Shown: one piece after another, positions 1-12,190 of the stretch
How the letters are laid out: every line of letters starts with the position of its first letter
How positions within the stretch are numbered: the stretch's first letter is position 1
NCBI GenBank assembly: GCA_033239005.1
Contig: BSQZ01000022.1
Span: 1,937,501-2,001,500 of the forward strand
Reading direction: 5' to 3'
DNA length: 64,000 nt
Source of the DNA: Lamellibrachia satsuma
Lineage: Eukaryota > Annelida > Polychaeta > Sabellida > Siboglinidae
The notes under the pieces: generated by a model
Databases searched by the model: none
What the model was told of the DNA's origin: nothing
Seen by the model: the letters and a program-made list of their open reading frames with translations, nothing else
Position numbers and translations under genes: made by a program

Positions 1-286
1 TCCCGTCTTGTGACTACCCTCAGTGCCAGCACATAAAGGTCAGCTTGACATAATGGTCTGGACTTTTTGTTCTGGTGACCACAAAAAACAGGCGAGCATG
101 CACACACAGATGCTAGTAAGTTGTCTCGTAATAGAGCCTTGTCAACTGCTGGTAATGAATAAACAAATACACAGACTAACAAGCAAACACATCTAATGAA
201 AATAACTATATTCTGGTTATGCAATCTTACCCTTTACGGCACCAGTTTACAAGTGTTGTCTTGTTACAAACTATATGTTTCTCTGA
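1..286. other. non-coding, no feature seen
   Basis: AT-rich sequence with no convincing exon, RNA gene or repeat. It runs directly into the 50-bp tandem array. Confidence 0.4.
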
Positions 287-731
287 CACAGTCTGCCCAT
301 TGACTTACTTACAGTCATGCTCCCAGTCCTTTATGGCACAGTCTGCCCATTGACTTACTTACAGTCATGCTCCCAGTCCTTTATGGCACAGTCTGCCCAT
401 TGACTTACTTACAGTCATGCTCCCAGTCCTTTATGGCACAGCCTGCCCATTGACTTACTTACAGTCATGCTCCCAGTCCTTTATGGCACAGCCTGCCCAT
501 TGACTTACTTACAGTCATGCTCCCAGTCCTTTATGGCACAGCCTGCCCATTGACTTACTTACAGTCATGCTCCCAGTCCTTTATGGCACAGCCTGCCCAT
601 TGACTTACTTACAGTCATGCTCCCACTCCTTTATGGCACAGCCTGCCCATTGACTTACTTACAGTCATGCTCCCAGTCCTTTATGGCACAGTCTGCCCAT
701 TGACTTACTTACAGTCATGCTCCCAGTCCTT
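287..731. repeat. minisatellite, 50-bp unit, about 9 copies
   Basis: A 50-bp unit beginning CACAGTCTGCCCATTGACTT is repeated head to tail. Copies differ by only a few substitutions (GTCTG/GCCTG near the start, CCCAGT/CCCACT near the end), which suggests recent expansion. There are no spacers, so it is not CRISPR-like. It ends shortly before the CR1-like LINE. Confidence 0.95.
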
Positions 732-1107
732 CATTGGTTTTGTGTAGTGTTGCACTATTGGCTATCAGGATTTTGTCAAGTTCACCCAGGGTGATAAGTC
801 TGGGAGGAGATAATATTACATGAAGGACAGGCTTCATCTAAGTGGAAAGGGGGCAGCAGTATTTGCGGATGGACTCACAGCAGCAGTAGACAGTGGCATG
901 GGTAGCATAATGAATATTTTTGGTAGTCAACACTATTTAAACTAGAAGCGCTGGGGGGTTACTTAGAGATGCCTCAAGCAGGACAAGAGGCCACTAGTAC
1001 AGATAAACCAATAATAAAGTGTCCGAAAAACATGGCTGAAGCAGGTTATAGATGCGTGTGTTTAAATGCTAGGAGTATAGTAAATAAAAAAAAACTAATT
1101 AAACATT

Positions 1108-1659
1108 ATGGTAGAAGATATTGACTGTCACATAATTGGTATAACCGAATCATGGGCCAACACAGACATTACAGATGATGAATTAGGATTGACAGGTTAC
1201 GTAATGTTTAAGAGAAATCGAATAGGAAGAAGGGGAGGGGGAGTTATTTTATATGTTAAAGAATCTATTATTCAGGCTTATGAAATAAAATTAGAAAGGG
1301 AAGCAGATTATGATGAAGCTGTTTGGTGCAAAATAGTTTCAGGAAATTCAAAATTAACTATTGGATTAGTTTACCGAAGTCCAAACATAAACGAAGAGGA
1401 TAACACAAAAATACAAAATGCTATAAAGGAAGTTAGTAAAGGGGAATGTATCATAATGGAAGATTTTAACCATGCACACATACAATGGAAATCTCTAGAG
1501 AGCACAGGGATTGAGGATCAACAATTTCTATGTTTAATCCAGGATAGTTTCCTTACTCAGCACATACTAGAACCAACCAGGGGAGAATATGTATTAGATA
1601 TAGTTTTATCATCACAAAAAGAATTAGTGGACAATTTAAAAATGCATGAACCATTGTAA
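1108..1659 (+). pseudogene. LINE ORF2 endonuclease fragment (copy A)
   Basis: This 183-codon open stretch holds most of an APE-type endonuclease domain: IIGITESW near the start, GGGVILYVKES, GLVYRSP and the block MEDFNHAHIQW, where an active enzyme has GDFN. The upstream part LNARSIVNKK lies in another frame, so the displayed ATG is not the real start. Target-primed nicking of DNA would be the role of an intact copy. It is a relic and not a host gene. Confidence 0.85.
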
Positions 1660-2659
1660 CAGTGACCACAATTAAATACATTTTAACGTCAATGTAAAAT
1701 CAGAAAGTAAAAAATAAAAAAACGTATAGGAGAAACTTCCACAAAGGTAACTATAAAGATATGAAAAAATACTTAGCAAAGCTAGATTGGAATAACATGC
1801 TGATGAATAAGACCGCAATTGAATGTTGAAATATTAAAAAATATGAAATTGAGAGTATCATTGATAAATGTGTTACCTTGAAAAAAACAAGGAAAACGGT
1901 CTAGAAAGAAACACTTGTAAAAAGAAGCTATTAAAAAATAGCGTTTAAGCAAACTATGTGGAGGGTTTATAGGCGAACCAGAAAGGATGAAGATTATGGA
2001 AATTACAAAGAGGCACTTAACCTAGCTACAACTGAAATTAGAAAATCTAAAAGAACCTTTGAAAAAAAATTGGCAGGTACATGTAATATAAAAAATTACA
2101 GCAAGAGTTTCTATGGAAGGAGTAAACAGAAAGTTTGAGATAAGGTCGGACCACTGGAAAACAGCAGGGGAAACATAATTTCAGACGGGTTTCAAATGGC
2201 AGAGGTCCTGAATGAGTATTTCAGCTCAGTATTTACCACAGAAGATATCAGCTCACTTCCAGTTCCATTTACCAAATTTGAGAGCAATAAATCAGAACAT
2301 TTAGGGCAGTTATTTGTAACTCCTGTAATGATAGCAAACAAAATTAAGAAGATGAAACAATAAATCACCTGGAGTTGATGGGATACCACCAAAACTGCTT
2401 AAGGAAATTGTTGAGCAAATTAGTACACCACTAGCAAAGAAGAAGGAATAGTTCCTTCAGAATGGAAAGAAGCAAACGTTACGCCACTATTTAAGAAGGG
2501 ATCGAGGAACAAGCCAGAAAATTACAGACCAGTGAGTTTAACATCAGTTGTATGTAAATTACTCGAAACACTAATTAGAGACCACATGGTGGAATTCCTT
2601 GTAAAACATAATTTAATAAATACATCTCAACATGGGTTCCTAAAAGCAAGGTCATGTCT

Positions 2660-3239
2660 AACCAATCTGTTATGTTTTTTTGAAGAAATTACAAAGTAGG
2701 TAGATGACGGGTCACCAGTGGATGTTGTCTACTTAGATTTTCAGAAAGCTTTTGATAAAGTGCCACATCAAAGATTGTTACTTAAACTAAAAGCCCATGG
2801 TATAGGTAATGATGTAATCAAATGGATAGAAAAGTGGCTTACACACAGAACACAGAGAGTAATAGTAGATGGTGAGATTTCAAATTGGAAATCGGTTTTG
2901 AGTGCGGTACCACAGGGATCAGTATTAGGCCCTATACTGTTTTTAATATATATAAATGATTTGGAAGATGACATATCTAGCAAAGTACTCAAATTTGCAG
3001 ATGACACAAAAGTATTCAGGATGGTTACAAATGATACAGATAAACAAAGTTTACAGGATGATCTAGATAAATTAGTTAAATGGTCAGAAAAATGGCAAAT
3101 GTTATTAAATTTTGACAAGTGTAAATGTATACACATTGACATGGAAACATGGACGAAGAATATAAAATGGGGGACGCTGTACTACGCAGAACCACAAGAA
3201 AAAGATTTAGTGCTGACATGAAAGTTTCAGAGCAGTGTG
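2660..3239 (+). pseudogene. LINE reverse transcriptase fragment (copy A)
   Basis: The fingers and palm of a non-LTR reverse transcriptase are visible: YLDFQKAFDKVPHQ, WLTHRTQRVIVDGEISNW, VPQGSVLGPILFLIYINDL, then KFADDTKVF with the catalytic aspartates. The thumb and C-terminal part are missing here because the element is interrupted at 3239; they appear at 11542-12033. Confidence 0.88.
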
Positions 3240-3393
3240 CACTGCTAAAAATAATTTTCTTGTTTTAATAAAAAAAAAACTTAAAACAAGAACGTTTTTC
3301 TAGGGAACCACGTAAGAATATTATTTTCTGGATTTAAGAAATTTTTCATAAGAAAAATGTTCTTGGCTGAAGAAAATAATTTCTAAAATCAAG

Positions 3394-4395
3394 AGAAGGC
3401 TATAGAAATATTTTCTTATTTATCCAAGAAAATTGTTCTTATCTAAGAAATGTTTTTTTCTGAAATAAGAAAAGCATTTTCTCAAATCAAGAAAAAAACG
3501 CAAGAAAATTTTTCTTGAATCATTTTCTAGGGAGCCACACAAGAAAATTTGTAAATCAAGAAATGTTTTCTTAAATTTAATAAGAATATATTTCTTGTAG
3601 TCATTTTGGATGTTTCACGTTAGTAAGAATATTTTTCTGAAAATAAGAAAAACCTTCTGAAAGACATTTTCTTGGAATAAGAAACATTTTCTCATTTAAA
3701 TATTTTTCTTATAAAAAAAAAACTACTGATCACTGCATGTCAGCAATCATTTCTGAAAATAAGACAATTTTCTTACCACAAAATGCAAATTGCGATGAAG
3801 AGTATAAATTATCAAGGAACATACTACCGTGAAATGACAAAAGGGAGCAAGTGATATTTTTGCCATCACAATGATGGAACTTTCACTATGATGGGACAAA
3901 AAGCCGTATTTTAACATAATAAAACCTTTTAGATGGCAGATGTTCTACAGATGACACGGCATAAAGGAGCAAGTGGAATAGTGTTTTATTATGAGAAAAT
4001 ATTTTCTTATTTATCCAAGGAAATTGTTCCTATCTAAGAAATGTTTTTTCTTAAATAAGAAAAGCATTTTCTTAAATAAAAGAAAAGCAAGAACATTTTT
4101 CTTAAAATTTGTAAATCAAGAAATGTTTTCTTAAATTGAATAAGAATATTTTTCTTGTAGTCATTTTGGATGTTTTACGTTAATAAGAATATTTTTCTGA
4201 AAACAAGAAAAACCACTTGAAAGACTTTTTCTTGGAATAAGAAACATTTTCTCATTTAAATATTTTTTTATAAAAAGAAAAACTACTGATCACTGATATT
4301 TTAACATTATAAAACCTTTTAGATGGCAGATTTTCTACAGATGACACTGCATAAAGGACCAAGTGAGAATGGAATAGTGTTTTATTATGAGAAAA
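3394..4395. repeat. tandem duplication in the left subterminal region of the insertion
   Basis: The segment at about 3394-3738 (starting near TTTTCTTATTTATCC) recurs at about 3993-4298. The block containing ACCTTTTAGATGGCAGAT and GTGTTTTATTATGAG at about 3911-3995 recurs at about 4299-4395. So a roughly 600-bp unit was duplicated, and the second copy then lost about 170 bp internally. Confidence 0.8.
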
Positions 4396-5604
4396 GGGAG
4401 TAAGTGTGTGACCAATAGCATCACGTGTTATTACGACAACCATGCAATCAGTCTGCAGGTCTCATACCCAGTAAGGTCATTCCTTGTTAAATCAAGCAAT
4501 TTTCAGGAAATTAAAAAAGGTGATGTCTCAGAATGTCCTAACATTTTAACCAATTAGCAAGTGGTTATATCTGAGCAACTTTGCAGAAAAACTAAGCTAA
4601 GGGGTAAATGCACTTGTTATATTTTCAGGTGCCTCTAACTACAGAGCTTAAGTTTACTGAATGTCTAGATATATTCGTACAGATGTGCATCACAAAATTA
4701 AAGAATGATAATGAGAAGGATAATGTATGTACAGAGTGTGCAAACATTAATTTTGTTATTTTATTTCTGAGAGTTATTTTAGCAGTCTGTATTTCAAATT
4801 GTTATTTTATAGGACAAGTTCCAAAGTGCTACTGTATGCTGTCAGGGATACTTGTAATGACTTCTTAGTTCAATAGGAATGTAGTTACTATATCTTCAGA
4901 AAAATTCAGCCTTAAACTCAATATTTTACGAATTTCAACTTACAGAATGAGATTGTTGGACAAGTCTTATGATCACCGTATTTGCACTGTGCACGATCCT
5001 TTACATACTGCAGCTGAAAAAAGCCTGAAATATAACTGTTCTGTCTTATTTTCTTTTCTCCCAAATTGGTGAATGACAAATTTATGAAACTATTACAAAT
5101 TACTTCACAACAACAAATAGCAATGGCTATACCATATTGACACAAAAACTGGAAAAGGTCGCATGCCCGAACTTTGAGAATTGCCAAATAAAAAAAATCA
5201 GAGCATTACTTAATTATGAAAATGTCAATTGATTACGATAACTGGTCACATAATTCTGTCATAAGACCTGCCTCATTGTTTCTTAAAGAGAGTTATTCAA
5301 GGGTGATTTGATTGCACTTGATGCTCTGTCACAAAATGTTTCTGTGTCAATAACTTAATTTATAAAATGACGAAATGGAGCAAGTGATACAAAGACAACA
5401 AATAACCATGTCACAAAAAATTACTAATAATTTTATAAATACACTTAGTCAAATAGTCCAAAGAATGGTGTACAATTACTGTGCTGTAATATGCACAAGA
5501 GAGCAAACCAAAATATGTTTTGTCCAATATTAAAAAACCATCGTCACATTCCACAGCAATATATTCTAAAATGCAAGGTCATGGATTTAAACACAAAACG
5601 CACA

Positions 5605-7252
5605 CAAACACACACATTACATCCCTTGTACCTCTACAGAACAGGTGACCTTATAAGAGGGGACTACTGGCACAGTAAAGTGTAAAACACACACATTACA
5701 TCCCTTGTACCTCTACAGAACGGGTGACCTTATAAGAAGGGACTACTGGCACAGTAAAGTACAAACACACACATTACAGCCATTGTATCTCTACAGAACG
5801 GGTGACCTTATAAGAGGGCACTACTGGTACAGTAAAGTGCAAAGACACACATTACAGCCCTTTTACCTTTACAGAATGGGTGACCTTATAAGAGGGGACT
5901 ACTGGCACAGTAAAGTGCAAACACACACACATTACAGCCCTTTTACCTTTACACAACGGGTGACCTTATAAGAGGGGACTACTGGCATAGTAAAGTACAA
6001 ACACACAGATTACAGCCATTGTTCCTCTACAGAGCGGGTTACCTTATAAGACGGGACTACTGGCAGAGTAAAGTACAAACACACACATTACAGCCCTTGT
6101 ACCTCTACAGAACGGGTGACCTTATAAGAGGGGACTACTGGCACAGTAAAGTACAAACACACACATTACAGCCCTTGTACCTCTACAGAACGGGTGACCT
6201 TATAAGACGGGACTACTGGCACAGTGAAGTACAAACACACACATTACAGCCCTTGTACCTCTACAGAACGGGTGACCTTATAAGAGGGGACTACTGGCAC
6301 AGTGAAGTACAAACACACACATTACAGCCCTTGTACCTCTACAGAACGGGTGGCCTTATAAGAGGGGACTACTGGCACAGTGAAGTACAAACACACACAT
6401 TACAGCCCTTGTACCTCTACAGAACGGGTGCCCTTATAAGACGGGACTACTGGCACAGTGAAGTACAAACACACACATTACAGCCCTTGTACCTCTACAG
6501 AACGGGTGACCTTATAAGAGGGGACTACTGGCACAGTGAAGTACAAACACACACATTACAGCCCTTGTACCTCTACAGAACGGGTGGCCTTATAAGAGGG
6601 GACTACTGGCACAGTAAAGTACAAACACACACATTACAACCCTTGTACCTCTACAGAACGGGTGGCCTTATAAGAGGGGACTACAGGCACAGTAAAGTAC
6701 AAACACACACATTACAGCCCTTGTACCTCTACAGAACGGGTGGCCTTATAAGAGGGGACTACAGGCACAGTAAAGTACAAGCACACACATTACAGCCCTT
6801 GTACCTCTACAGAACGGGTGGCCTTATAAGAGGGGACTACTGGCACAGTAAAGTACAAACACACACATTACATCCCTTGTACCTCTACAGAACGGGTGAC
6901 CTTATAAGAGGGGACTACTGGCACAGTAAAGTACAAACACACACATTACAACCCTTGTACCTCTACAGAGCGGGTGACCTTATAAGAGGGGACTACTGAC
7001 ACAGTAAAGTGTAAAACACACACATTACATCCCTTGTACCTCTACAGAACGGGTGACCTTATAAGAGGGGACTACAGGCACAGTAAAGTACAAACACACA
7101 CATTACAACCCTTGTACCTCTACAGAACGGGTGACCTTATAAGAGGGGACTACTGGCACAGTAAAGTACAAACACACACATTACAACCCTTGTACCTCTA
7201 CAGAGCGGGTGACCTTATAAGACGGGACTACTGGCACAGTAAAGTACAAACA
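5605..7252. repeat. minisatellite, 78-bp unit, about 21 copies
   Basis: Each unit carries CTTGTACCTCTACAGAACGG and ends GGCACAGTAAAGT. Since 78 is a multiple of 3, one + strand frame stays open for hundreds of codons and reads a 26-residue repeat (YLYRTGDLIRGDYWHSKVQ plus THTLQPL). Two unit types recur (D/G after RTG, G/R after LIR), as expected from unequal exchange. No promoter, splice site or homology supports a gene. Confidence 0.95.
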
Positions 7253-8278
7253 AATGCAAAACTAAATTGCCATAGTAACAATTAGTTGAAATTTGAAAAG
7301 TATTTGAATTGTGTACGATTTCAAAGCCACAGTAGCAATGGCATGATTTAGATGTCCATGTCATTCTGCGCACACCAAAGAAGGAACAACACATTGCCAG
7401 AAGATACAATTAGTTAACTTCCTAGTATGTGAAAGCCAAGGATTTCATCCATACTTTTATTTTATTATAAATTAGCTTTCATGAAAGTTAAAACAGTCAG
7501 AATGATGACATGTTAATGGGTATTTTCATTTCTATTCATGATCAAGTTGACAAGTTGAAAGTACTGAATATAATAACAAATGCAAACTGCCATTTTTCAA
7601 ACAGCCCAGCTGTGCACACAAACTGTGCTCATTGTGTTTATTGCAAGGCCGGGCCACATGTCAAATTGCTATAAAAGAATATGCCTGGATAACATTCTTA
7701 CTTTTTGTCTCATGGAATGAACAGGATACAAATCAAATCATCCAGAAGTCTTCTTTATCATGTAGTTCCTACTAGTTGTATAAGCAGCATGGCTTCTACT
7801 ACCACCCTGGTACTAGATTATCCAGATGTGGAAACTAACTGGTGACCCTCACATAACCCTCATTAGCAAACCCTTAATGAGACCACTGGGGCACTGAGAG
7901 TGTGGTCTCACTGCATGTGTGTCACAAGTGTCATGTCATAGGAGACTGACCTAAATCTAAATCCCATGTCAGGCATACATTTATAGAGCACACACAGTAT
8001 TTTGAAATCAAACTGTGCTGAACAAAGATTACACTTATGCTGAATACCCGATTAATAATTTTTTATTTTTTGTTCTTGATTACTGTAAATTATGCATGGA
8101 TCAGATATTTTATATTGTATCCTAGCTCTAGTAGTTTATAAGCACCTGACCATCAGAAAAAATTAATACAATAGAACCAACATATCTTTTACTCCAAGAG
8201 TCAATAGCGAAAACATGTTGGAAATTTCACTTACATCGTGATCTGATAATATATAAAAAATATTTGAGTAAAATGATA
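7253..8278. other. non-coding interior of the 8.3-kb insertion
   Basis: I see no gene, RNA or clear repeat here. It is AT-rich sequence between the 78-bp array and the nested hAT-type element. Confidence 0.4.
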
Positions 8279-8286
8279 ATCAGTAA

Positions 8287-9454
8287 CAGGGCTGGGTCCA
8301 ATTACACAAAATTATATCAATTACAGTTACAATTACATTAATTTTTTATTTCCGTTACAATTACAGTCATAATTTTCCAAATCAATTACAATTACACTGT
8401 TTAGATTTCAGTTACAATTACAGTTGCATTATGTGGAACCAAATATATTCAGCATTTGTTAATTATGTATTTTTGCACGTTTTGCTGAATTTCAATATTT
8501 TGTACACAACTGATAAATAAATGTGACGGTAATGTTTGTACATTTTGTTGAATTGTGACTTTGAATTATACTAAATAAAAAGATAGCCGTTTAAAACATA
8601 TTTTTATTATATAAAAATACAATGCAGTATCCAGACATAATCCTACAGGACATATTCCTTACAGACAAAATGACACAATATGAAAAGTGAACAAAATCCC
8701 ACAGGACAAAATCCCACAGGCCATAATACAATATTTATTTGTAGTTCTTCTCTAAGCATCCTTTCTAGTTTTGTAGACATTTATCCGTGTGCATTTCTCT
8801 TTGGAAAATACTAATAATAGTGTATGACGTGTTTACTTTGAGGTTGTAGCTCCTGCTCTAAGCTAATTGGTCTGCCCTTTGCTTTGTGTGAGATGGGAAT
8901 GGGGAGAGATGCCATATAAATAGTCCTTGCCACCTGACCTGTCTCCAATCCACCACAACACAAGGGGTGTAATTGGCTTACTAACTCTGCAATGTTTCAC
9001 TGAGCTGATATTTTCTGAAGCAATATCAGACTACAGGTCTTTCCATGTTGTTTGAAAACCAGCTTAGCCTTTGTCTGACAATGTCTGTGCATTGTTTATT
9101 GCTTCCTGGCTGTTACCAACTTCCTGAAAAGGCTAATTGCTAAGGCTACCCACCACTAGCACCACTGACCAGTACCCACCAGACAGTGAATACTGAGACT
9201 TAAATATATAAGCAGGTGTTATTATTAGTCTTGATTTTCAACTCGTGAGACTTAAATTATATTTTTATTGACAATTCGTTCAGGTGTTTGTGATATGAAA
9301 CGTACTGTAATTGATTGTAATTGAAATAAATTTTCAATTATACAAAATATAACAGTTACAATTACAGCAACATTTTGAAACCATAATCAATTATAATTAC
9401 AATTACACAATTTTGCTGTAATCTATTACAATTACATAATTGGACCCAACCCTG
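8287..9454. mobile_element. hAT-type non-autonomous element, 1168 bp, with 8-bp target duplication
   Basis: The ends are inverted repeats: left CAGGGCTGGGTCCAATTA; the right end read in reverse complement is CAGGGTTGGGTCCAATTA (one mismatch). The element is flanked by a perfect 8-bp direct repeat ATCAGTAA (8279-8286 and 9455-9462). CAGGG termini and 8-bp target duplications are typical of the hAT superfamily. Subterminal zones are dense in AATTACA-like words on both sides. No transposase ORF is seen, so it depends on another copy to move. A shorter relative lies at 62808-63186. Confidence 0.9.
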
Positions 9455-9462
9455 ATCAGTAA

Positions 9463-10349
9463 TATTACATTTAAATATTTGGCAGCGGATTTGTTAACAA
9501 ATGGAAATGCTTTTGAATGCACATTTTGGATGGTATTCAGTAGCCATGCACATTCATATGTAGTTGTTACATTTTCAGTGCATTTGATTGCATACCACAA
9601 ACATTTACATTAAAATTATTCTATTCGTGCAATAGCTAAACATTTTAATCCAGACTCAACATAGAGCATGTATTTGATTGCATGCAACCCCCAAACATTT
9701 CAAATGCCCAAATGCATTAATAAATTCATCATTAATAAAATTAACATTCACATTGTATGAATTGTAAATACAGTTGCAAAACATGCTTTTTGTCAGACTT
9801 TGAAAAAGTGCTTTGTAGTTAGCAGAATCTTCAGCAGATTTTTTAATCATTGTCTGACCTGTAAATCCACTTTAAAAGTAAGATCATGGTGTATATAGTT
9901 GTATTACATTGAATGATGCTTATATTAGAACATGTAGCTTTGTTAATATAATTATGATGCATACATAATGCATAACAATTTGTATTTGAATGTGAATGTA
10001 ATCCTGGAAAATGGCCTTTGCACTGACATGCATTTGATAACAAGCCTGTTTTATGTTGAATTATATTCACTGGCAGTTTTAAAGCTGTGTAGGGCCTTCT
10101 TGTCACACAGTTGACAAGTCAGACATTATTTATCAATAAATCAAAATTAATGAAGTTTGAGTCAACAAATTAACACAGAACAACATGCTAGCAATAGTGC
10201 AGCCCCTCTATGGTGAATTACTTTCACCCAATCTGTACACGTCAAACTAATACACCTCTGCTGTTGATATAGCATTATGTGCCACATTTCATCTTATTAC
10301 TTTGCCAAGATTGTTTCCTTTACCAATATGCATAAAATAAAAAAAAAAA
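9463..10349. other. non-coding interior of the 8.3-kb insertion
   Basis: I see no gene or RNA feature. This is AT-rich sequence between the hAT-type element and the right subterminal duplication. Confidence 0.4.
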
Positions 10350-11265
10350 TGTTTTCAAAAAACCAAGCCTACCTAGTATCCACTGCAACATGCTAGCTCA
10401 TTTGTGAAACTTTTGTATGTATTTTTTTGTGAAATCATCAGACAAACTGCTAAATTAGTTAATGCTTGTTCAAGCATTAACTGAAGTGACAATCAAAATG
10501 CTGAAATATTTTCTTCCTTGGTGAAATTTTTTAACTGCGTCGTGATCGTGATCAGCGAGAAGATAGAGGTTATGCCCATGATCAGCATTGACCCACACAG
10601 TGTTTACCATTTTGGATATCCACTAGTTTGATCCTTACCAGATCTAACGACTAAAGTCAATTGTTTTGATAATTTGAACAAAAATATGCATTTTTTATTA
10701 AATCGATTATGGATGTTACATAAACTATTCACACACTACATATTTGGACACAAATGAACCAGATTTGCAACAGGCTAAATCAGTTGAGGAAGGTACATCC
10801 CCAATTAGATGTTTTTGCAAGTCTCATTTGAAATTAATTTTTACGAAAAACCAAACCTACCTAGTATCACTGCAACATTCTAGCTCATTTGTGCAACTTT
10901 TTTATGTAGTTTTTGTGAAATCATCATACAAACTATTAAATTACTTGATTGATTGTTGAAGCATTTAGTGAAGTGAAAATCGATTTTCACCCTTGGTGAA
11001 ACTTTGTAACTTTGTTGTATGATCAACGAGAGGATTGAAGTCACGCCCATGATTGGCATTGACTCGCACATCGTTTACAATTTTGGATATCCACTGTTTT
11101 GATCCTTACTAGATCTAACGACTGAAGTAAATTCTTTCGATGAGTTTTAAAAATTGTATATTTTTTATTAAACAGCTCACGTTACTTAAACTAGTCACAC
11201 ACTACACATCTGGACATAAATGAACCAGATTCACGATGGGCTGAACCATGAGGAAGAGGCTTTAA
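10350..11265. repeat. tandem duplication in the right subterminal region of the insertion
   Basis: Two diverged copies of about 450-490 bp lie head to tail (about 10350-10795 and 10843-11265). Shared landmarks are CCTACCTAGTATC, AATTTTGGATATCCACT or its close variant, and CAGATTTGCAACAGGCT/CAGATTCACGATGGGCT. The divergence (about 20 percent by eye) shows the duplication is old. Confidence 0.8.
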
Positions 11266-11541
11266 CTCAAAAAAACTTCTTCATCTACAATATTTATTTC
11301 AAATGTTTTTCTTGAGTAAGAAAATGTTTTCTTAATTCAAGACAAAAATTCTAGCATTAAGAATATTTATCTAAAAAAATTTTTTCAGAAAGAAATATCT
11401 TCTTCATTCAAGAAAATTTCCTTATTCAATCACATATCTGCAACTTGTGAAGACAATGTTTTTTACACTTTTTTTTAATTCAAGAAACTTTTCTTGTTTC
11501 AACAAATATTTTCTTGTATAAGAAAATTATTTTTGGCAGTG

Positions 11542-12190
11542 TAGGATTGCTGCTTCAAAAGGAAATCAAATTCTAGGCAATAGTTAGACCACATTTGGAA
11601 TATTGTATTCAAGCATGGGGGCTGTATCGTAAAAAGGACATAGACAAGCTAGAAAGAATACAACGAAGAGCAACTAAAATGATTCCAGAATTGAGAGTCC
11701 TTAGTTACGAAAGTCGCTTATTACAATGTGGTTTGACAACACTAGAGACCAGGAGATTAAGATAGAGACCAAATAGAAATGTTTAAAATAGTGAACGGTT
11801 ATGAGGATATTGATAGGAATATGTTCTTAAAACTTAAAGAAGGCAGTAGAACCAGAGGCCACGAAGCAGCATTAGTTAAGGAGCAGTGTAGGTTGGACAT
11901 GAGAAAGTACTCTTTCTCACAGAGGGTGATAAATGAATGGAACAAACTGCCAAATGATTTTGTTAATGCTAGTAGTGTGAATATGTTTAAAAATAGAATT
12001 GACATATATTTGATAAGGGCGGGCTACACATAGATGAGAAAATTGTTGGACTCTCGATAAGCCAATGGCTTCCTTGTCCACTTGCCATCTGGAACTTGTT
12101 GTTTGGGATGGCGATCTTGTTAAATCTTAAATCTTGTTAAATCTGGGTCATATATAGTCACATGACATTAATGGTTGTCTGATTGCCCTA
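11542..12190 (+). mobile_element. CR1-like LINE copy A, 3' part after the insertion
   Basis: ORF2 resumes with GIAASKGNQILG, then VRPHLEYCIQAWG, LERIQRRATKMIPELR and, after a stop at 11764, RGHEAALVKEQCRLDMRKYSFSQRV up to the stop at 12031-12033. This is the C-terminal end of the CR1-like reverse transcriptase. The 3' tail (TCTCGATAAGCCAATGGCTT, then CTTGTTAAATCTT repeats) is shared with the copies at 38885, 43045 and 58225. Confidence 0.88.

Larger units (their letters stand above)
800..3239 (+). mobile_element. CR1-like non-LTR retrotransposon copy A, 5' and middle part (dead)
   Basis: This is the first part of a LINE in the sense direction. At about 814-945 a short frame reads like the end of a CR1-type ORF1 (RLHLSGKG...FADGL, then stop), resembling the last block of its SGNH/esterase domain. 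From about 1030 ORF2 begins: an APE-type endonuclease (LNARSIVNKK, then IIGITESW and GGGVILYV), then reverse transcriptase with YLDFQKAFDKVPHQ, AVPQGSVLGPILF and FADDTKVF (the FADD version of the catalytic box) at about 2718-3221. Frameshifts and stops at about 1108, 1660-1960, 2140-2360 and 2440 show it is inactive. The reading frame breaks off at EQC at 3239 and resumes at 11542, so the copy is split by an insertion. Confidence 0.9.
3240..11541. mobile_element. 8.3-kb insertion with 22-bp terminal inverted repeats, unclassified DNA element
   Basis: The left end (3240-3261) starts CACTGCTAAAAATAATTT and the right end (11520-11541) is its reverse complement, matching at 21 of 22 positions. 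The element sits inside CR1 copy A, whose ORF2 frame is broken between EQC and the following GIAAS. Flanks allow two readings: a 2-bp TA-type duplication (TG at 3238-3239, TA at 11542-11543), or an 8-bp duplication overlapping the right TIR (GCAGTGTG 3232-3239, GCAGTGTA 11536-11543). Both ends are rich in short palindromes of the form AAGAAAAT/ATTTTCTT. I see no transposase. It contains the 78-bp minisatellite, a nested hAT-type element, and duplicated subterminal blocks. It is either a non-autonomous element or a heavily decayed autonomous one. Confidence 0.8.

Noticed and set aside
287..731. CRISPR-like direct repeats
   Set aside because: Repeats are contiguous without unique spacers, and the context is eukaryotic.
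4252..5187. Short ORFs in the 8.3-kb insertion as transposase pieces
   Set aside because: No DDE/D, RNase-H or DNA-binding motif is recognisable, and the frames are short and AT-driven.
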